Counted from the first letter of the stretch, positions 14,707-23,836 are shown. The stretch is 59,022 bases of DNA from Bacillota bacterium (GCA_023459795.1 JAEWSP010000014.1:1-59022); one strand, 5' to 3'. Numbers and translations are program-made. Notes: generated from the sequence alone by a model not told the origin.

Positions 14707-16147
14707 ACTTCTTCCTGCGTTTCTTCTGCCGTTCCTCGTTCTCATCGAAATGGAAGTCCCGGGCATTTCCCCCGGCCTTCGAGATATTCGTAAGGACGAC
14801 CCGCATCCGGTGTTTCTCCTTGACGCGGTCGACGGCGACCTTCACCTTCTTCTTGTAGTTCGGCTTGACTCTCCTGGACTTGTTCAGTTCGACGGCATGG
14901 CGGATCTCCTTCTGGAGCTTGTCGTTGGACTGATCCTTCTTGCCGAGGTTCTTGAACGTATAGGACTTCGTCCATTTCAGTCCGGAATCGCTAAGGACGG
15001 CTTCGTCGAAGTTGGGTGCCCTCCTAAGGAGGTCCTTGACCTTGACGACTTCCTGGCTGTCGTCCTCGTCATAGAAGAGATAGCTGTCTCCCGGCTTGTC
15101 GAAACGTCCCGCTCTTCCGGCTCTGTGGAAATAGTAGTCCATTTCCATAGGAAGATCGAGGGAGATGATCTTGCTGACTTCCGGAAGGTCCAGACCGCGG
15201 GAGGCATAGTCGCTTGCCAGGAGAAGGCCGTCCGGATCCTTCTTGAAGGCATCCAGGGCTTGCCGGATCTCTCTTTTCTCCAAGTCGCCGGTAACCAAAG
15301 AGAAGGGAATGTTTTCTTCCTTCAGCTTCTTGGCGACCTCATAGAGATCCTTCTTGGCGGAAACGAAGACGATCTTCCTTCCGTAGGAATCTTCCTTCTG
15401 GTCGAGGAAAAGAAGGAGTGCATCCATCTTGCTTCTTCCTCTGGTATTGATGAGATGGTGCCTGACGCTTTTTGACGTAATGTTGGAGTTGCGGACATCA
15501 ACGACATCCAGGATACCGAACATCTTCTTGACCTTGGCAATCTCCTGGACGCTCAAAGAGGCAGAGAAGAAGGAAATCTTGTGTGCCTGCTTGAACGGAA
15601 GGAGGTCCTCCAGTTCGTCTTCGAAGCCATCGAAGAGGACCATATCCCCTTCATCGATCACGACATAGTCCACTTCCTTCATGCTCATCCGCTTCCTGGC
15701 ATCCTCGAAAAGGGCAGGGGTAGAGAGAAGGACACGGGGCATGGCCCTGTTGAAATCCTTCTGGTTCTCCAGGACCTTCACCGTATCGGAGGCAAAGGAC
15801 AGCGGGGTGAGGAAGGAGAGGAATACCTTCTGTACCTGGGACAGAAGGGCAACCGTCGGGCAGAGGATGACGGCTTTGAGGTTCTTGGAGTCCGGGGTCT
15901 TAAGAAGAGCATCCACAATCGGAAGCACATAGCAGAGAGTCTTTCCGGTACCGGTCGGGCTAAGTCCGAGCACGCTCTTCTTCTTCAGAAGCTTCGGGAT
16001 GGACTTTCCCTGGATATCGGAGAAATGGGCAAAGCCCATCTTCTTGAGCAGATCGACGATCTTCGGATCGAGGCTGAAAGCGCCGACCGGGAGGGGCAGG
16101 TTGCTGTCATCCATAGGCTTTGCAGCCTGAATCTTTTTATCTTCCAT
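14705..16147 (-). CDS. DEAD-box ATP-dependent RNA helicase (CshB-like)
   Basis: Unwinds RNA duplexes, probably in ribosome assembly or mRNA turnover. The 480-residue protein has two RecA-like domains and a basic C-terminal tail (many Lys/Arg, ending EERQKKRRKK). Motifs: SPTGTGKT (I, about 60), STPALFE (Ib), VIDEGD (II, a DEGD variant of DEAD), FSASL (III, variant of SAT), VTGDLEKREIRQALDAF (IV-V region), ASDYASRGLDLP and HRAGRAGR (VI). Q-motif residues GFAHFSDIQGKSIP precede motif I. It lies 33 bases after aspS with AAGGAG before its ATG, so it is probably the last gene of the hisS-aspS transcript. CshB is my best guess among Bacilli paralogues. Confidence 0.88.
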   Translation of the reverse strand: MEDKKIQAAKPMDDSNLPLPVGAFSLDPKIVDLLKKMGFAHFSDIQGKSIPKLLKKKSVLGLSPTGTGKTLCYVLPIVDALLKTPDSKNLKAVILCPTVALLSQVQKVFLSFLTPLSFASDTVKVLENQKDFNRAMPRVLLSTPALFEDARKRMSMKEVDYVVIDEGDMVLFDGFEDELEDLLPFKQAHKISFFSASLSVQEIAKVKKMFGILDVVDVRNSNITSKSVRHHLINTRGRSKMDALLLFLDQKEDSYGRKIVFVSAKKDLYEVAKKLKEENIPFSLVTGDLEKREIRQALDAFKKDPDGLLLASDYASRGLDLPEVSKIISLDLPMEMDYYFHRAGRAGRFDKPGDSYLFYDEDDSQEVVKVKDLLRRAPNFDEAVLSDSGLKWTKSYTFKNLGKKDQSNDKLQKEIRHAVELNKSRRVKPNYKKKVKVAVDRVKEKHRMRVVLTNISKAGGNARDFHFDENEERQKKRRKK

Positions 16148-16180
16148 ATTCTAATCTCCTTCCGGGGCTAGGCCCCATTT

Positions 16181-17917
16181 CTACTTCTTGGCAAGTTCCG
16201 GTGCAACCTTGATGCCAAGGATATCCGTATCGGCAGTCGGAACGCTGTTCGGGCAGGCGCTCATCGGCTCGAAAGCCTTGAGGTTCTTCGGGAAAGCGAC
16301 GACGTCGCGGACATTGTCCGTACCGGCAAGTTCCATGGCAAGGCGTTCGACGCCGATGCCGAAACCGCCTTCCGGCGGAACACCGTACTTGAGGGCAGTA
16401 ACCAGGAATCCGAAGCGGTTCTCGATGTCGTCCTTGGAAAGGCCGAGGAGTTCGAAGACCTTGGTCTGGACAGAGGAATCGTAGATTCTAAGAGCGCCGG
16501 AGCTAAGCTCGACGCCGTTCAGGATCGTATCGTAGGACGTGGAACGGATCTTGGTCGGATCGCTGTCGAGAAGCGGCAGATCCTCGTCGATCGGACGGGT
16601 GAACGGATTGGAGAGGGATTCATACTTCCCGTCTTCTCCCTTCTCGAAGAGCGGCCAGTTGATGAGGAAGAGCGGCTTGTAGTCGTCCTTCTTCATGAGT
16701 CCGAGCCTGTTCCCGTACACAAGACGCAGGGCGCCAAGGGCAAGGCAGGCATGCTCTTCGCAGCTATCGGCGCAGAGGAGGACAAGATCGTTCTCGGCAA
16801 GGGAAAGACGTTCCACAAGGTTATCGACGGATTCCTTGGAGAAATTCTTGACCACCGATCCGGTAAGCTCCCCCTTCTCCATCTTGGCGAAGGAGACGCC
16901 GAAGACCTTGAACTTCTTGGCGGTCATATTGTCCTGGTCCTGGAGCTTGCGGGAAGCCTTGTCGGCATATCCCGGAACCACCAGTGCCTTTACCTTCTTC
17001 CCTTCATAGGCCTTGAAGCCGGAGGAAGCAAGCTCGGCCGTGACATCCTCGATCAGCATTCCGAAGCGGAGATCCGGTTTATCCGTGCCGTACCGCTTGA
17101 TGGCGACATCGTAATCCATCCTGGCGAAATCCGGAAGGTCGACGCCGTCGATCTTCTTGAAGACGAACTTCAGGTATCCTTCGATAAGCTTCAGGACATC
17201 TTCCCTGGTGACGAAGGACATCTCGCAGTCGATCTGTTCGAATTCCGGCTGGCGGTCGGCTCTCTGGTCCTCATCCCTGTAGCAATGGGCAATCTGGAAA
17301 TACCGGTCCATTCCGGCGACCATGAGAAGCTGCTTGTAAAGCTGAGGGGACTGGGGAAGGGCGTAGAAGTTTCCGGGATAAATACGGGAAGGGACAAGAT
17401 AGTCCCTGGCTCCTTCCGGAGTGGAACGGATAAGGGTAGGAGTATCGACTTCCTCGAAGCCGTTGGCGAGGAAATATTCCCAGGTGTACTGGTTCAGAAG
17501 GGAACGGACATGCATATACTTGACCATGGACGGACGGCGAAGGTCGAGATACCGGTAGACAAGCCTGGTATCCTCGCTTGCGGTCGTATCATCCTTGATC
17601 TCGAACGGCGGAACTTCGGACTTGGAGAAGACTTTGATCTCCTCGGCCTGGATTTCGATGGCACCGGTGGGGATCTTGTCGTTCTTGGCGCTCCTCAGGG
17701 CGACCTTTCCCTTCACGGAAATGCAGTACTCCGGCTTAACCGGGTTCTTGGCAAAATAGGAAGGCTCGATATTGAGCTGCGTGATTCCGTATTTGTCCCT
17801 AAGATCGACAAAGCACAGAGACCCTAGGTTCCTTATCGTATCCACCCATCCGCAAAGCGTGACTACTTTTCCGCAATCTTCTTCGCGGAGTTCTCCGCAG
17901 GTATTAGTTCTAAGCAT
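16181..17917 (-). CDS. aspS: Aspartyl-tRNA synthetase
   Basis: Class IIb synthetase that charges tRNA-Asp. The 578-residue protein is of the bacterial type: an N-terminal OB fold (about 1-105) with LCGWVDTIRNLGSLCFVDLRD, motif 1 around EEVDTPTLIRSTPEGARDY, the flipping-loop region LPQSPQLYKQ, motif 2 CYRDEDQRADRQPEFEQID, a GAD insertion domain (about 285-420) and motif 3 GFGIGVERLAM. It follows hisS by seven bases, the common Bacilli order, so both are in one transcript. No T-box leader is present. Whether it also charges tRNA-Asn cannot be told from this window. Confidence 0.95.
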   Translation of the reverse strand: MLRTNTCGELREEDCGKVVTLCGWVDTIRNLGSLCFVDLRDKYGITQLNIEPSYFAKNPVKPEYCISVKGKVALRSAKNDKIPTGAIEIQAEEIKVFSKSEVPPFEIKDDTTASEDTRLVYRYLDLRRPSMVKYMHVRSLLNQYTWEYFLANGFEEVDTPTLIRSTPEGARDYLVPSRIYPGNFYALPQSPQLYKQLLMVAGMDRYFQIAHCYRDEDQRADRQPEFEQIDCEMSFVTREDVLKLIEGYLKFVFKKIDGVDLPDFARMDYDVAIKRYGTDKPDLRFGMLIEDVTAELASSGFKAYEGKKVKALVVPGYADKASRKLQDQDNMTAKKFKVFGVSFAKMEKGELTGSVVKNFSKESVDNLVERLSLAENDLVLLCADSCEEHACLALGALRLVYGNRLGLMKKDDYKPLFLINWPLFEKGEDGKYESLSNPFTRPIDEDLPLLDSDPTKIRSTSYDTILNGVELSSGALRIYDSSVQTKVFELLGLSKDDIENRFGFLVTALKYGVPPEGGFGIGVERLAMELAGTDNVRDVVAFPKNLKAFEPMSACPNSVPTADTDILGIKVAPELAKK

Positions 17918-17924
17918 ATTTGCC

Positions 17925-19175
17925 TCACTTTACCAAAGAAACAATCTCTTCCGGAGTCACAATGTTCTGAGTCCTGGAAGCCATATCCTTAAGCTGGTAG
18001 GTCCCGTCTGCTTCGGAAAGAAGAACATATCTGGCCTTCAGACGGTCGGCCATCTTGAAGGCGCCGCCCATGCCTCTTGCAAAAGAGCAGATGCTGACGC
18101 TCTTCCCGTTCTTCCTCAGGTGATCGACCAGTTCCATAACCTTCCCGTCTTTCCGGTTGTCGATAACGAAGACGTCGAGAGGCTTGATTGCACCAAGCCT
18201 GTTCTTCTCTTCCTCGGATAGGGAGAGAAGAAGCCTTTCCACGCCAAGCGAGAATCCGATTCCCTCGAAGGCAGGACCGCCGATCTCGCTCATCAGGTTG
18301 TCGTACTTCCCGCCGCCTCCGATGGCGCCAAGATCAAGGTGTTCCTTGTCATATATTTCCCATACCAGTCCGGTATAGTAGTCGAGTCCGCGGACAAGTC
18401 CGTCGTCGATGGAAACATCTACGCCGAGAGTAGAAAGGGCGCCTTTAAGCTTTCCGAATTCCGCCTTGTCTTCTTCCGTCAGGTAATCCTGGATCTTCGG
18501 AGCGCCCTTGGCGATCTCCTGGTCCTGGGGGACCTTGCAGTCGAGGAGGCGGAGAGGATTGATGGCAAGCCTTCTCTTGCAGTCATCGCACATCGTGTCG
18601 ATCTTCGGTGCGAAGTACAGGGCAAGCTGCTTCTTGTAGTTCTCCCGGCTAGCCAGGGATCCTAGGAAGTTGATCTTTGCCATGACCGGTCTCTTGAGGG
18701 CTTCCTCGGAGGCACGGATGGAAAGAAGGAAGCAGTCGACGGAGGTGTCGAGGTCGATCTTCTGGTCGACGAATTCGACGCCGTACTGGTTGAACTGCCG
18801 CAGTCTTCCGGCCTGCGGTCTCTCGTAACGGAAGACGGGTCCGAAATAGCTGAGGCGCAAAGGCATATCGGGAAGGGTATAATACTTGTTCTCGACGATA
18901 GCCCTATTGACGCCGGCCGTGAATTCGGGCCTCAGGGTATAGTCCTTCTCGCCTTTGGAAGCAAGATCGAAGGTCTCCTTCCTCACGATATCGCTGGATT
19001 CCCCGGTCGTCCTATGGAAAAGCCTGTTTTCCTCAAAAATCGGCGGGTCGCAGGGATTGCATCCGAAGGATTCGGAAAGATCCATAAGTTCCGTGCGGAG
19101 TCCGGAAAGAAGCCGGTCGTCCTGATAGAAATAATCGAGCGTACCGCGCGGCTTCTTGATAACATCGTTTGCCAT
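17925..19175 (-). CDS. hisS: Histidyl-tRNA synthetase
   Basis: Class IIa synthetase for tRNA-His. The start is the ATG at 19175 (MANDVIKKPRGTLDY), five bases after GGAGG; the longer frame adds nine residues without support. The 416-residue product shows motif 1 (KPRGTLDYF), LRPEFTAGVNRAI, motif 2 FRYERPQAGRLRQFNQYG, the histidine A loop GLDYYTGLVWEI and motif 3 GIGFSLGVERLL, then the anticodon-binding domain. A CDDC pair near residue 190 resembles the insertion domain of many HisRS. TAGVNRA has Asn where TAGVVRA is common. A promoter lies 40 bases upstream. Confidence 0.95.
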   Translation of the reverse strand: MANDVIKKPRGTLDYFYQDDRLLSGLRTELMDLSESFGCNPCDPPIFEENRLFHRTTGESSDIVRKETFDLASKGEKDYTLRPEFTAGVNRAIVENKYYTLPDMPLRLSYFGPVFRYERPQAGRLRQFNQYGVEFVDQKIDLDTSVDCFLLSIRASEEALKRPVMAKINFLGSLASRENYKKQLALYFAPKIDTMCDDCKRRLAINPLRLLDCKVPQDQEIAKGAPKIQDYLTEEDKAEFGKLKGALSTLGVDVSIDDGLVRGLDYYTGLVWEIYDKEHLDLGAIGGGGKYDNLMSEIGGPAFEGIGFSLGVERLLLSLSEEEKNRLGAIKPLDVFVIDNRKDGKVMELVDHLRKNGKSVSICSFARGMGGAFKMADRLKARYVLLSEADGTYQLKDMASRTQNIVTPEEIVSLVK

Positions 19176-19216
19176 GATTGCCTCCAAAAAATCCTTCCCC
19201 AAAGGGAAAGCATTCT

Positions 19217-19244
19217 ATTATAACCTAAAAAGCCTCCCCATCAA
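19217..19244 (-). promoter_or_regulatory. Promoter of hisS-aspS, nested in the rsh terminator
   Basis: On the minus strand TTGATG (19239-19244), a 16-base spacer and TATAAT (19217-19222). The -35 box and spacer use the loop and descending arm of the rsh terminator hairpin. Confidence 0.7.
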
Positions 19245-19264
19245 TCACAAAGATAGGAAGGCTT
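19226..19264 (-). terminator. Terminator of apt-rsh
   Basis: On the minus strand AAGCCTTCC, a loop of about 16 bases, GGGGAGGCTT, then TTTTAGG. It starts a few bases past the rsh stop. Confidence 0.7.
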
Positions 19265-19268
19265 GCCT

Positions 19269-21488
19269 TTAATGGTCGATCCGGCTCACGCCGATGACGG
19301 ATTTGATCGCCATGATGGAGGTGAGGAAGTGGTTCAGGGTCTCGACATTCCTCACCATGATGGTAAGGGCAACGGTGGTGGTGTGGTTGTTGGAATGGTA
19401 TTTGGCATTCACACGGATGGCTTTCCCGTTGTTCAAAGTGATGGAGTTCAGGATATCGACTAACAGGTTGTCCCGGTCGTGGCATTCTACGGCAAGGGCA
19501 ACGGGGTATTCCTTCGTGGACGGGGCATTGGGATTCCATCGGACCCGGATAAGCCGGGACTTGATGTCTTCCTTCAGGATGTTCTTGCAGTCGGCACGGT
19601 GGACTTTGACGCCCTGGCCGTTGGAGACGTAGCCGATGATCTCATCCCCGGGGATCGGAGTGCAGCAGCTGGCAAGGGAGGTAAGAACCGAGTCGCCGTT
19701 TGGAAGGATGATCATATCGTCCGTATTCTTGAAGACGTTGGACCCCGAGTTGATGTTCTTCGTCATGGCTTCGGCATTGGTCATCCGCTCCACGTAGTTC
19801 TTGTAGCAGGTGGAAGCCTCGAGAACGTCGTTGACTGTTACCGCCTTAGTGGAAAGGGCAAGGAAGAGGTCTTCCGCGGAGGGCATCTTGAAAAAGGAAA
19901 GCGTCTTGGCGTCCAGGATCTGGTCCACCGAGAAGCTGAGCTTCTTGTCCCTCACGATGTCGGAAAGCATGGCCTTTCCGTTCTTGACCTGATCTTCCCT
20001 CATGTAATCCGCGTTGGCGTGGATGAGGTACTTGCGGATCTTGGATTTTGCAAAGCTGGTCTTGGCGATATTGACCCATTCCGAGTTCGGACTGGCCTTG
20101 GGAGAAGTGAGGACATCGACGATATCGCCGGTCTTCAGTTCCTGGCTTATAGGAACAAGGACGCCGTTCACCTTGGCACCGGTCATATGCTCGCCGACGG
20201 CGGAATGGATGCGGTAGGCAAAGTCAATCGGAGTCGAACCGCTAGGGAGGGAGATGACGTTCCCTTTCGGAGTGAAGACGAAGACATTGGCATCGAAGAT
20301 ATCCCTGCTCAGGGAGTTGACGAAAGTCTCCGTATCCTTCGTATCCTTCTCATCGTCCGTCATCTTGACGAAATCCTTGAACCAGTGGAGCTGGTTCTCG
20401 ATCTCGACCTGTTCCTTCTTGGAATCGTACTTCGTCCCTTCCTTGTACCGCCAGTGGGCAGCGATTCCGTTTTCGGCGACCTCGTCCATATCATTGGTAC
20501 GGATCTGGACTTCGAAGAATTCGCCCGTATCCGTCACGACTGTCGTGTGGAGGGATTGATAGAGGTTAGCCTTCGGCATGGCGATATAGTCCTTGAAACG
20601 GCCCGGGACCGGTTTGTAGTTGGCATGGATATACCCTAGTATCTCATAGCAGTTCTGCTCGGTCTTGGTAATGATGCGGAGAGCCAGGACATCATAGATC
20701 TGGTCGAAGGAATAATCCTTGTTCTCCATCTTCTTGTAGATGGAATAGACGCTTTTTACACGATCCGTTATTTCGAAAGGAATCCCGGTCGAAGAAAGGA
20801 TCGACATGATCTGGTTCTTCAGCTTCAGAAGATCGGAGTTGCCGTTCTTGACACGGTCGTCAACCATCTTCTGGATCTTCTCGTAGGTTTCCGGATAAAG
20901 GTAGTAAAGGGAAAGGTCTTCCAGTTCGGTCTCCACCTTGTATAGACCAAGGCGGTGGGCTATCGGAGCATAGACTCCCAGGGTCTCATTGGAAATGCGC
21001 TTCTGCTTTTCCGGAGGCTGGAACTGCATCGTCCGCATGTTGTGGAGCCGGTCCGCAAGCTTGACGACGATGACACGGACGTCTTTGGCCATAGCCACGA
21101 AAATCTTCCGGTGGTTCTCAGCCGTGAACTCGACGTTCTTGTAGTCGCTAAGCCTGGTGACTTTGGTGAGGGCCTCGACCAAGGTGGCGACTTCCTCCCC
21201 GAATTCCGAACTGATTTCTTCCCTTGTCGTTCCGGTATCCTCTATCGTATCGTGGAGGAAACCCGCACAGATAGTCTCAGGCCCTGTTCCCATCACGGAA
21301 AGAATCTCGGCTACGCCGATGCAGTGGGTGATATACGGATCCCCGGATTTTCGGAACTGCCCTTCGTGTTTCTTTTCCGCAAAACGGTAGGCCTTCTCGA
21401 TGAACGCGAGGTCTTCCGGCTTTGTGATGTACTTCGAGTAGATATCCCTTACTTCCTCGAAGGTATATATGCGGTTCTGGATTCCCAT
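19269..21488 (-). CDS. rsh: Bifunctional (p)ppGpp synthetase/hydrolase (RelA/SpoT homologue)
   Basis: The long RSH enzyme of the stringent response. The 739-residue protein has, in order, an HD hydrolase domain with FLHDTIEDT (His79-Asp80) and KLADRLHNMRT, both intact; a synthetase domain (about 230-350) with YDVLALRII, DYIAMPKANLYQSLHTT and EVQIRT; a TGS domain (about 390-450) with VFTPKGNVISLPSGSTPIDFAY; a CC/conserved-Cys region (SCCTPIPGDEI); and a C-terminal ACT domain. Both activities should therefore be present. It is 14 bases after apt. In many Bacilli recJ-apt-relA are contiguous; here recJ is far away. Confidence 0.95.
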   Translation of the reverse strand: MGIQNRIYTFEEVRDIYSKYITKPEDLAFIEKAYRFAEKKHEGQFRKSGDPYITHCIGVAEILSVMGTGPETICAGFLHDTIEDTGTTREEISSEFGEEVATLVEALTKVTRLSDYKNVEFTAENHRKIFVAMAKDVRVIVVKLADRLHNMRTMQFQPPEKQKRISNETLGVYAPIAHRLGLYKVETELEDLSLYYLYPETYEKIQKMVDDRVKNGNSDLLKLKNQIMSILSSTGIPFEITDRVKSVYSIYKKMENKDYSFDQIYDVLALRIITKTEQNCYEILGYIHANYKPVPGRFKDYIAMPKANLYQSLHTTVVTDTGEFFEVQIRTNDMDEVAENGIAAHWRYKEGTKYDSKKEQVEIENQLHWFKDFVKMTDDEKDTKDTETFVNSLSRDIFDANVFVFTPKGNVISLPSGSTPIDFAYRIHSAVGEHMTGAKVNGVLVPISQELKTGDIVDVLTSPKASPNSEWVNIAKTSFAKSKIRKYLIHANADYMREDQVKNGKAMLSDIVRDKKLSFSVDQILDAKTLSFFKMPSAEDLFLALSTKAVTVNDVLEASTCYKNYVERMTNAEAMTKNINSGSNVFKNTDDMIILPNGDSVLTSLASCCTPIPGDEIIGYVSNGQGVKVHRADCKNILKEDIKSRLIRVRWNPNAPSTKEYPVALAVECHDRDNLLVDILNSITLNNGKAIRVNAKYHSNNHTTTVALTIMVRNVETLNHFLTSIMAIKSVIGVSRIDH

Positions 21489-21502
21489 TTTACAGAGGAA
21501 GG

Positions 21503-22012
21503 CTAAAGGTCAAGAAGAGACTTGCAGGGAAGTCCGACAACCTTCTCGCCGGCGAGGTCCTTGAGACGGATCACGGTTACGCAGGCAACCGGGACTGCTC
21601 CGTCATTGATGACAAGCTTCTTCAGAGCATCGAAAGTACCGCCGGTAGCCATAAGGTCATCGACAAGAAGCACACGGTCGCCCTTCTTGAAGGAATCCTG
21701 CGGGATTTCCAGAGTGGCAGATCCGTATTCCAGCTGATAGGTATAGTGGATGACGATTCCCGGAAGCTTTCCGGCCTTTCTCGCCATTACAAAACCCAAG
21801 CCCATCTTATAAGCCATTGCCGCTCCGAAGATGAAGGCACGGCTTTCCGGACCGATAATCGCATTGGCATGGTATTCTTCGGCAAGCTTGGCAAGGTCGT
21901 CGATGCAGGAATGGAAGGCAACAGGATCCCTGAGAAGCGGAGAGACGTCCTTGAACGAGATGCCCTTCTTCGGGAAGTCCTTCGTCACGCTGATATACTT
22001 TTCATAATCCAT
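21503..22012 (-). CDS. apt: Adenine phosphoribosyltransferase
   Basis: Salvages adenine with PRPP to give AMP. The start is the ATG at 22012 (MDYEKYISV), nine bases after GGAG; a GTG at 22036 in the same frame overlaps the expected transcription start and lacks a binding site. The 169-residue product shows DFPKKGISFKDVSPLL, IGPESRAFIFGA, RKAGKLPG, the Tyr-rich LEYGSATLEI and the PRPP loop RVLLVDDLMATGGT. It begins the apt-rsh transcript and is divergent from ispH. Confidence 0.94.
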   Translation of the reverse strand: MDYEKYISVTKDFPKKGISFKDVSPLLRDPVAFHSCIDDLAKLAEEYHANAIIGPESRAFIFGAAMAYKMGLGFVMARKAGKLPGIVIHYTYQLEYGSATLEIPQDSFKKGDRVLLVDDLMATGGTFDALKKLVINDGAVPVACVTVIRLKDLAGEKVVGLPCKSLLDL

Positions 22013-22038
22013 CTGAATGTGCTCCTTTGGCTTCACGT

Positions 22039-22067
22039 ATTATACCTTCTGAAGTCCTTTATTTAAA
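22039..22067 (-). promoter_or_regulatory. Promoter of apt-rsh
   Basis: On the minus strand TTTAAA (22062-22067), a 17-base spacer and a perfect TATAAT (22039-22044). The expected start leaves a short leader of about 20 bases containing AAAGGAG. Confidence 0.65.
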
Positions 22068-22109
22068 CCCCTTCCCAAGCAAGAAGCAATGGAAGAGAAG
22101 GGTTAGAAC

Positions 22110-22118
22110 TGATATACT
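22110..22118 (+). promoter_or_regulatory. Extended -10 promoter of ispH
   Basis: TGATATACT (TGn plus TATACT) ends six bases before the ispH ATG. There is no Shine-Dalgarno sequence, so the mRNA is probably leaderless. Confidence 0.5.
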
Positions 22119-22124
22119 TGTGGC

Positions 22125-22973
22125 ATGGTAAAGATTATTACGGATATCGGATACTGCTACGGAGTGGAGGAGGCCATCCACGCCATGGAGGAGGCCGCAA
22201 AGGAAGGAAAACATGTCCTTCTTTCCCATCCTCTGATCCATAACAGGAAGGAAAACGGAAGACTCATGGAAGCAAACCATGCCGTTTTCTTCTCGGAAGG
22301 AATGAAAGGGGACAAGGATTCCATCTTCGTCTTCTCCGCTCACGGCCATACGCTTCCGGAAGAGGAAAAGATGGGAAAGCTCTTCCAGACCAAGGATGCA
22401 ACCTGCCCGCTTATCGTCCGGCGTTATAAGAGCATCCAAAGGGAAGACGGGGTTTCGTATGTGTACCTTGGAAAGAAAGACCACCAGGAAACACTGGGTT
22501 TCCTTTCCCATTTCCCGTATTTCCTGTTCCTGGACTCCTCTCTCCCTCTTCCTCCCCAGATCCGTGCCTTTTCTCTTCTTGGCCAAATAGCATTCGTTCC
22601 CCAGACGACCATCGGGGAGTCTTTGTACATGGAAGCAAAAAGCCTCCTTTCCGAAAAAGGGGAGATCGTCTTCTCCCTTCCGATCTGCCCGATCTACGGG
22701 AGAAGACTGGACCAGGCAGTAGCTTTCTTCAAGAACGAAGACCCGGAGTCTTCCTATTTCATCGTCGTCGGAGATCCGTCTTCCTCCAATGCCAGGGAAA
22801 TCCTCTCGGGGACTCTGGCGTCGTCTAGCGGGCTTCAGGGAAGGATCGCCCTTTCCCCGGAGGAAATCCCCCAATCCATCCGGGAAACGAAAAACCTCTT
22901 CCTTTCCAGTGCAACAAGCACCAGCAAGGAAGAGGTCCTCAGATTCGTGGAAGGCCTGTCCTGTAGAAGCTAG
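22125..22973 (+). CDS. ispH: 4-hydroxy-3-methylbut-2-enyl diphosphate reductase (IspH/LytB)
   Basis: The last step of the MEP pathway: reduction of HMBPP to IPP and DMAPP with a [4Fe-4S] cluster. The 282-residue protein has GYCYGVEEAI (first cluster Cys near 12), HPLIHN, FSAHGH, DATCPLI (second Cys), FVPQTTIGE and PICPIYGRRLDQA (third Cys), then SSSNAREI and SATSTSKEEV in place of the usual SSNT and SGASTP. The first cluster Cys is so close to the N-terminus that the start must be here. Its stop codon overlaps that of the convergent sigma factor gene in a shared CTAG. With ispG it shows the MEP pathway is used. Confidence 0.94.
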   Translation: MVKIITDIGYCYGVEEAIHAMEEAAKEGKHVLLSHPLIHNRKENGRLMEANHAVFFSEGMKGDKDSIFVFSAHGHTLPEEEKMGKLFQTKDATCPLIVRRYKSIQREDGVSYVYLGKKDHQETLGFLSHFPYFLFLDSSLPLPPQIRAFSLLGQIAFVPQTTIGESLYMEAKSLLSEKGEIVFSLPICPIYGRRLDQAVAFFKNEDPESSYFIVVGDPSSSNAREILSGTLASSSGLQGRIALSPEEIPQSIRETKNLFLSSATSTSKEEVLRFVEGLSCRS

Positions 22974-23836
22974 ATTTTGCCTTCGATTGCGGCACGGACT
23001 TTTGCATTTGCCCTCTTCTCAATCTGCCGGACCCGTTCCGGTGAGATTTCATAGAGCCTGCCAATCTCCGTCAAGGTCATTTCCTTCCCGTAGAGTCCCA
23101 GCCTCTTCAGGTAGACATCTTTTTCCCTGGGAGTGAGTTCCGTATTGATGGCATTCATGACAATGGCGAGGACCTCGTTGTTCTGGGCCGCTTCGGCAGG
23201 GTCGTCGTTATCCGTATCTTCCTGCATATCTCCTAGTTCGATGTCCTCATCCCCGTTCTTCCCCGTGACCGGTGCATTGAGAGATAAAACGGCGCGGTCA
23301 TAGCTGAGGGTGACTTCGACATCCTTGGCGGTAGTCCCGTCATCAAGCTCGTCGGCAATCTGCTGGAAAGTAGGAGCAGTTTCGTTTTTTCTCTCCAGGG
23401 AAGCCAAGGCTTCCTTGATTTTCCGGAGTTTGGCTTTGATATAAGGCGGAATCCGGATAGTCTGGGCGGATTCGGCAAGATAGCGACGGATAGAATTCCG
23501 GATATAAGGCTCGGCCAGCGTGGAGAACTTGGTGCCGAGGCTCGGGTCATAGGCATCGACGGCATCCATAAGTCCCTGAGCGCCTTCCTGGATAAGGTCC
23601 ATGAAGCCGATTCCCTTGAAGTTATATTCTCCGGCAACCTTGATTACAAGTTTCAGGTTGGCGTTAACAATCTCTTCTTTTTCCTCCTGCGTCGGATTCT
23701 TCTTGTATTCGATAAGCTTCTGACGCATTTCTTCCGGAGTATAGGTTTGGAAACCATCCAGGCTTTTCTTGAACAGAAGGTAGGAATCATCCATTTTAGC
23801 CTGTTCTTCGTCTTTAAAAGAATCCTTGTTACCCAT
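22970..23836 (-). CDS. Second sigma-70-family RNA polymerase sigma factor
   Basis: A 288-residue sigma factor separate from RpoD. AAAGGAG eight bases before the ATG at 23836 sets the start. Region 2 (about 56-130) is close to RpoD: NANLKLVIKVAGEY, FMDLIQEGAQGLMDAVDAYD, and TIRIPPYI in 2.4. Region 2.3, however, reads KFSTLAEPYIRNSIRR, so the two Trp used for promoter melting in RpoD (TYATWWIRQ) are replaced by Pro-Tyr. Region 4 (about 232-285) has LTPREKDVYLKRLGL and EISPERVRQIEKRA, a normal helix-turn-helix. There is no region 1.1. It has its own promoter (TTGAGG-N17-TACAAT) inside the end of trmK. Role unknown; a general stress or stationary-phase factor is a guess. Confidence 0.9.
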   Translation of the reverse strand: MGNKDSFKDEEQAKMDDSYLLFKKSLDGFQTYTPEEMRQKLIEYKKNPTQEEKEEIVNANLKLVIKVAGEYNFKGIGFMDLIQEGAQGLMDAVDAYDPSLGTKFSTLAEPYIRNSIRRYLAESAQTIRIPPYIKAKLRKIKEALASLERKNETAPTFQQIADELDDGTTAKDVEVTLSYDRAVLSLNAPVTGKNGDEDIELGDMQEDTDNDDPAEAAQNNEVLAIVMNAINTELTPREKDVYLKRLGLYGKEMTLTEIGRLYEISPERVRQIEKRANAKVRAAIEGKI

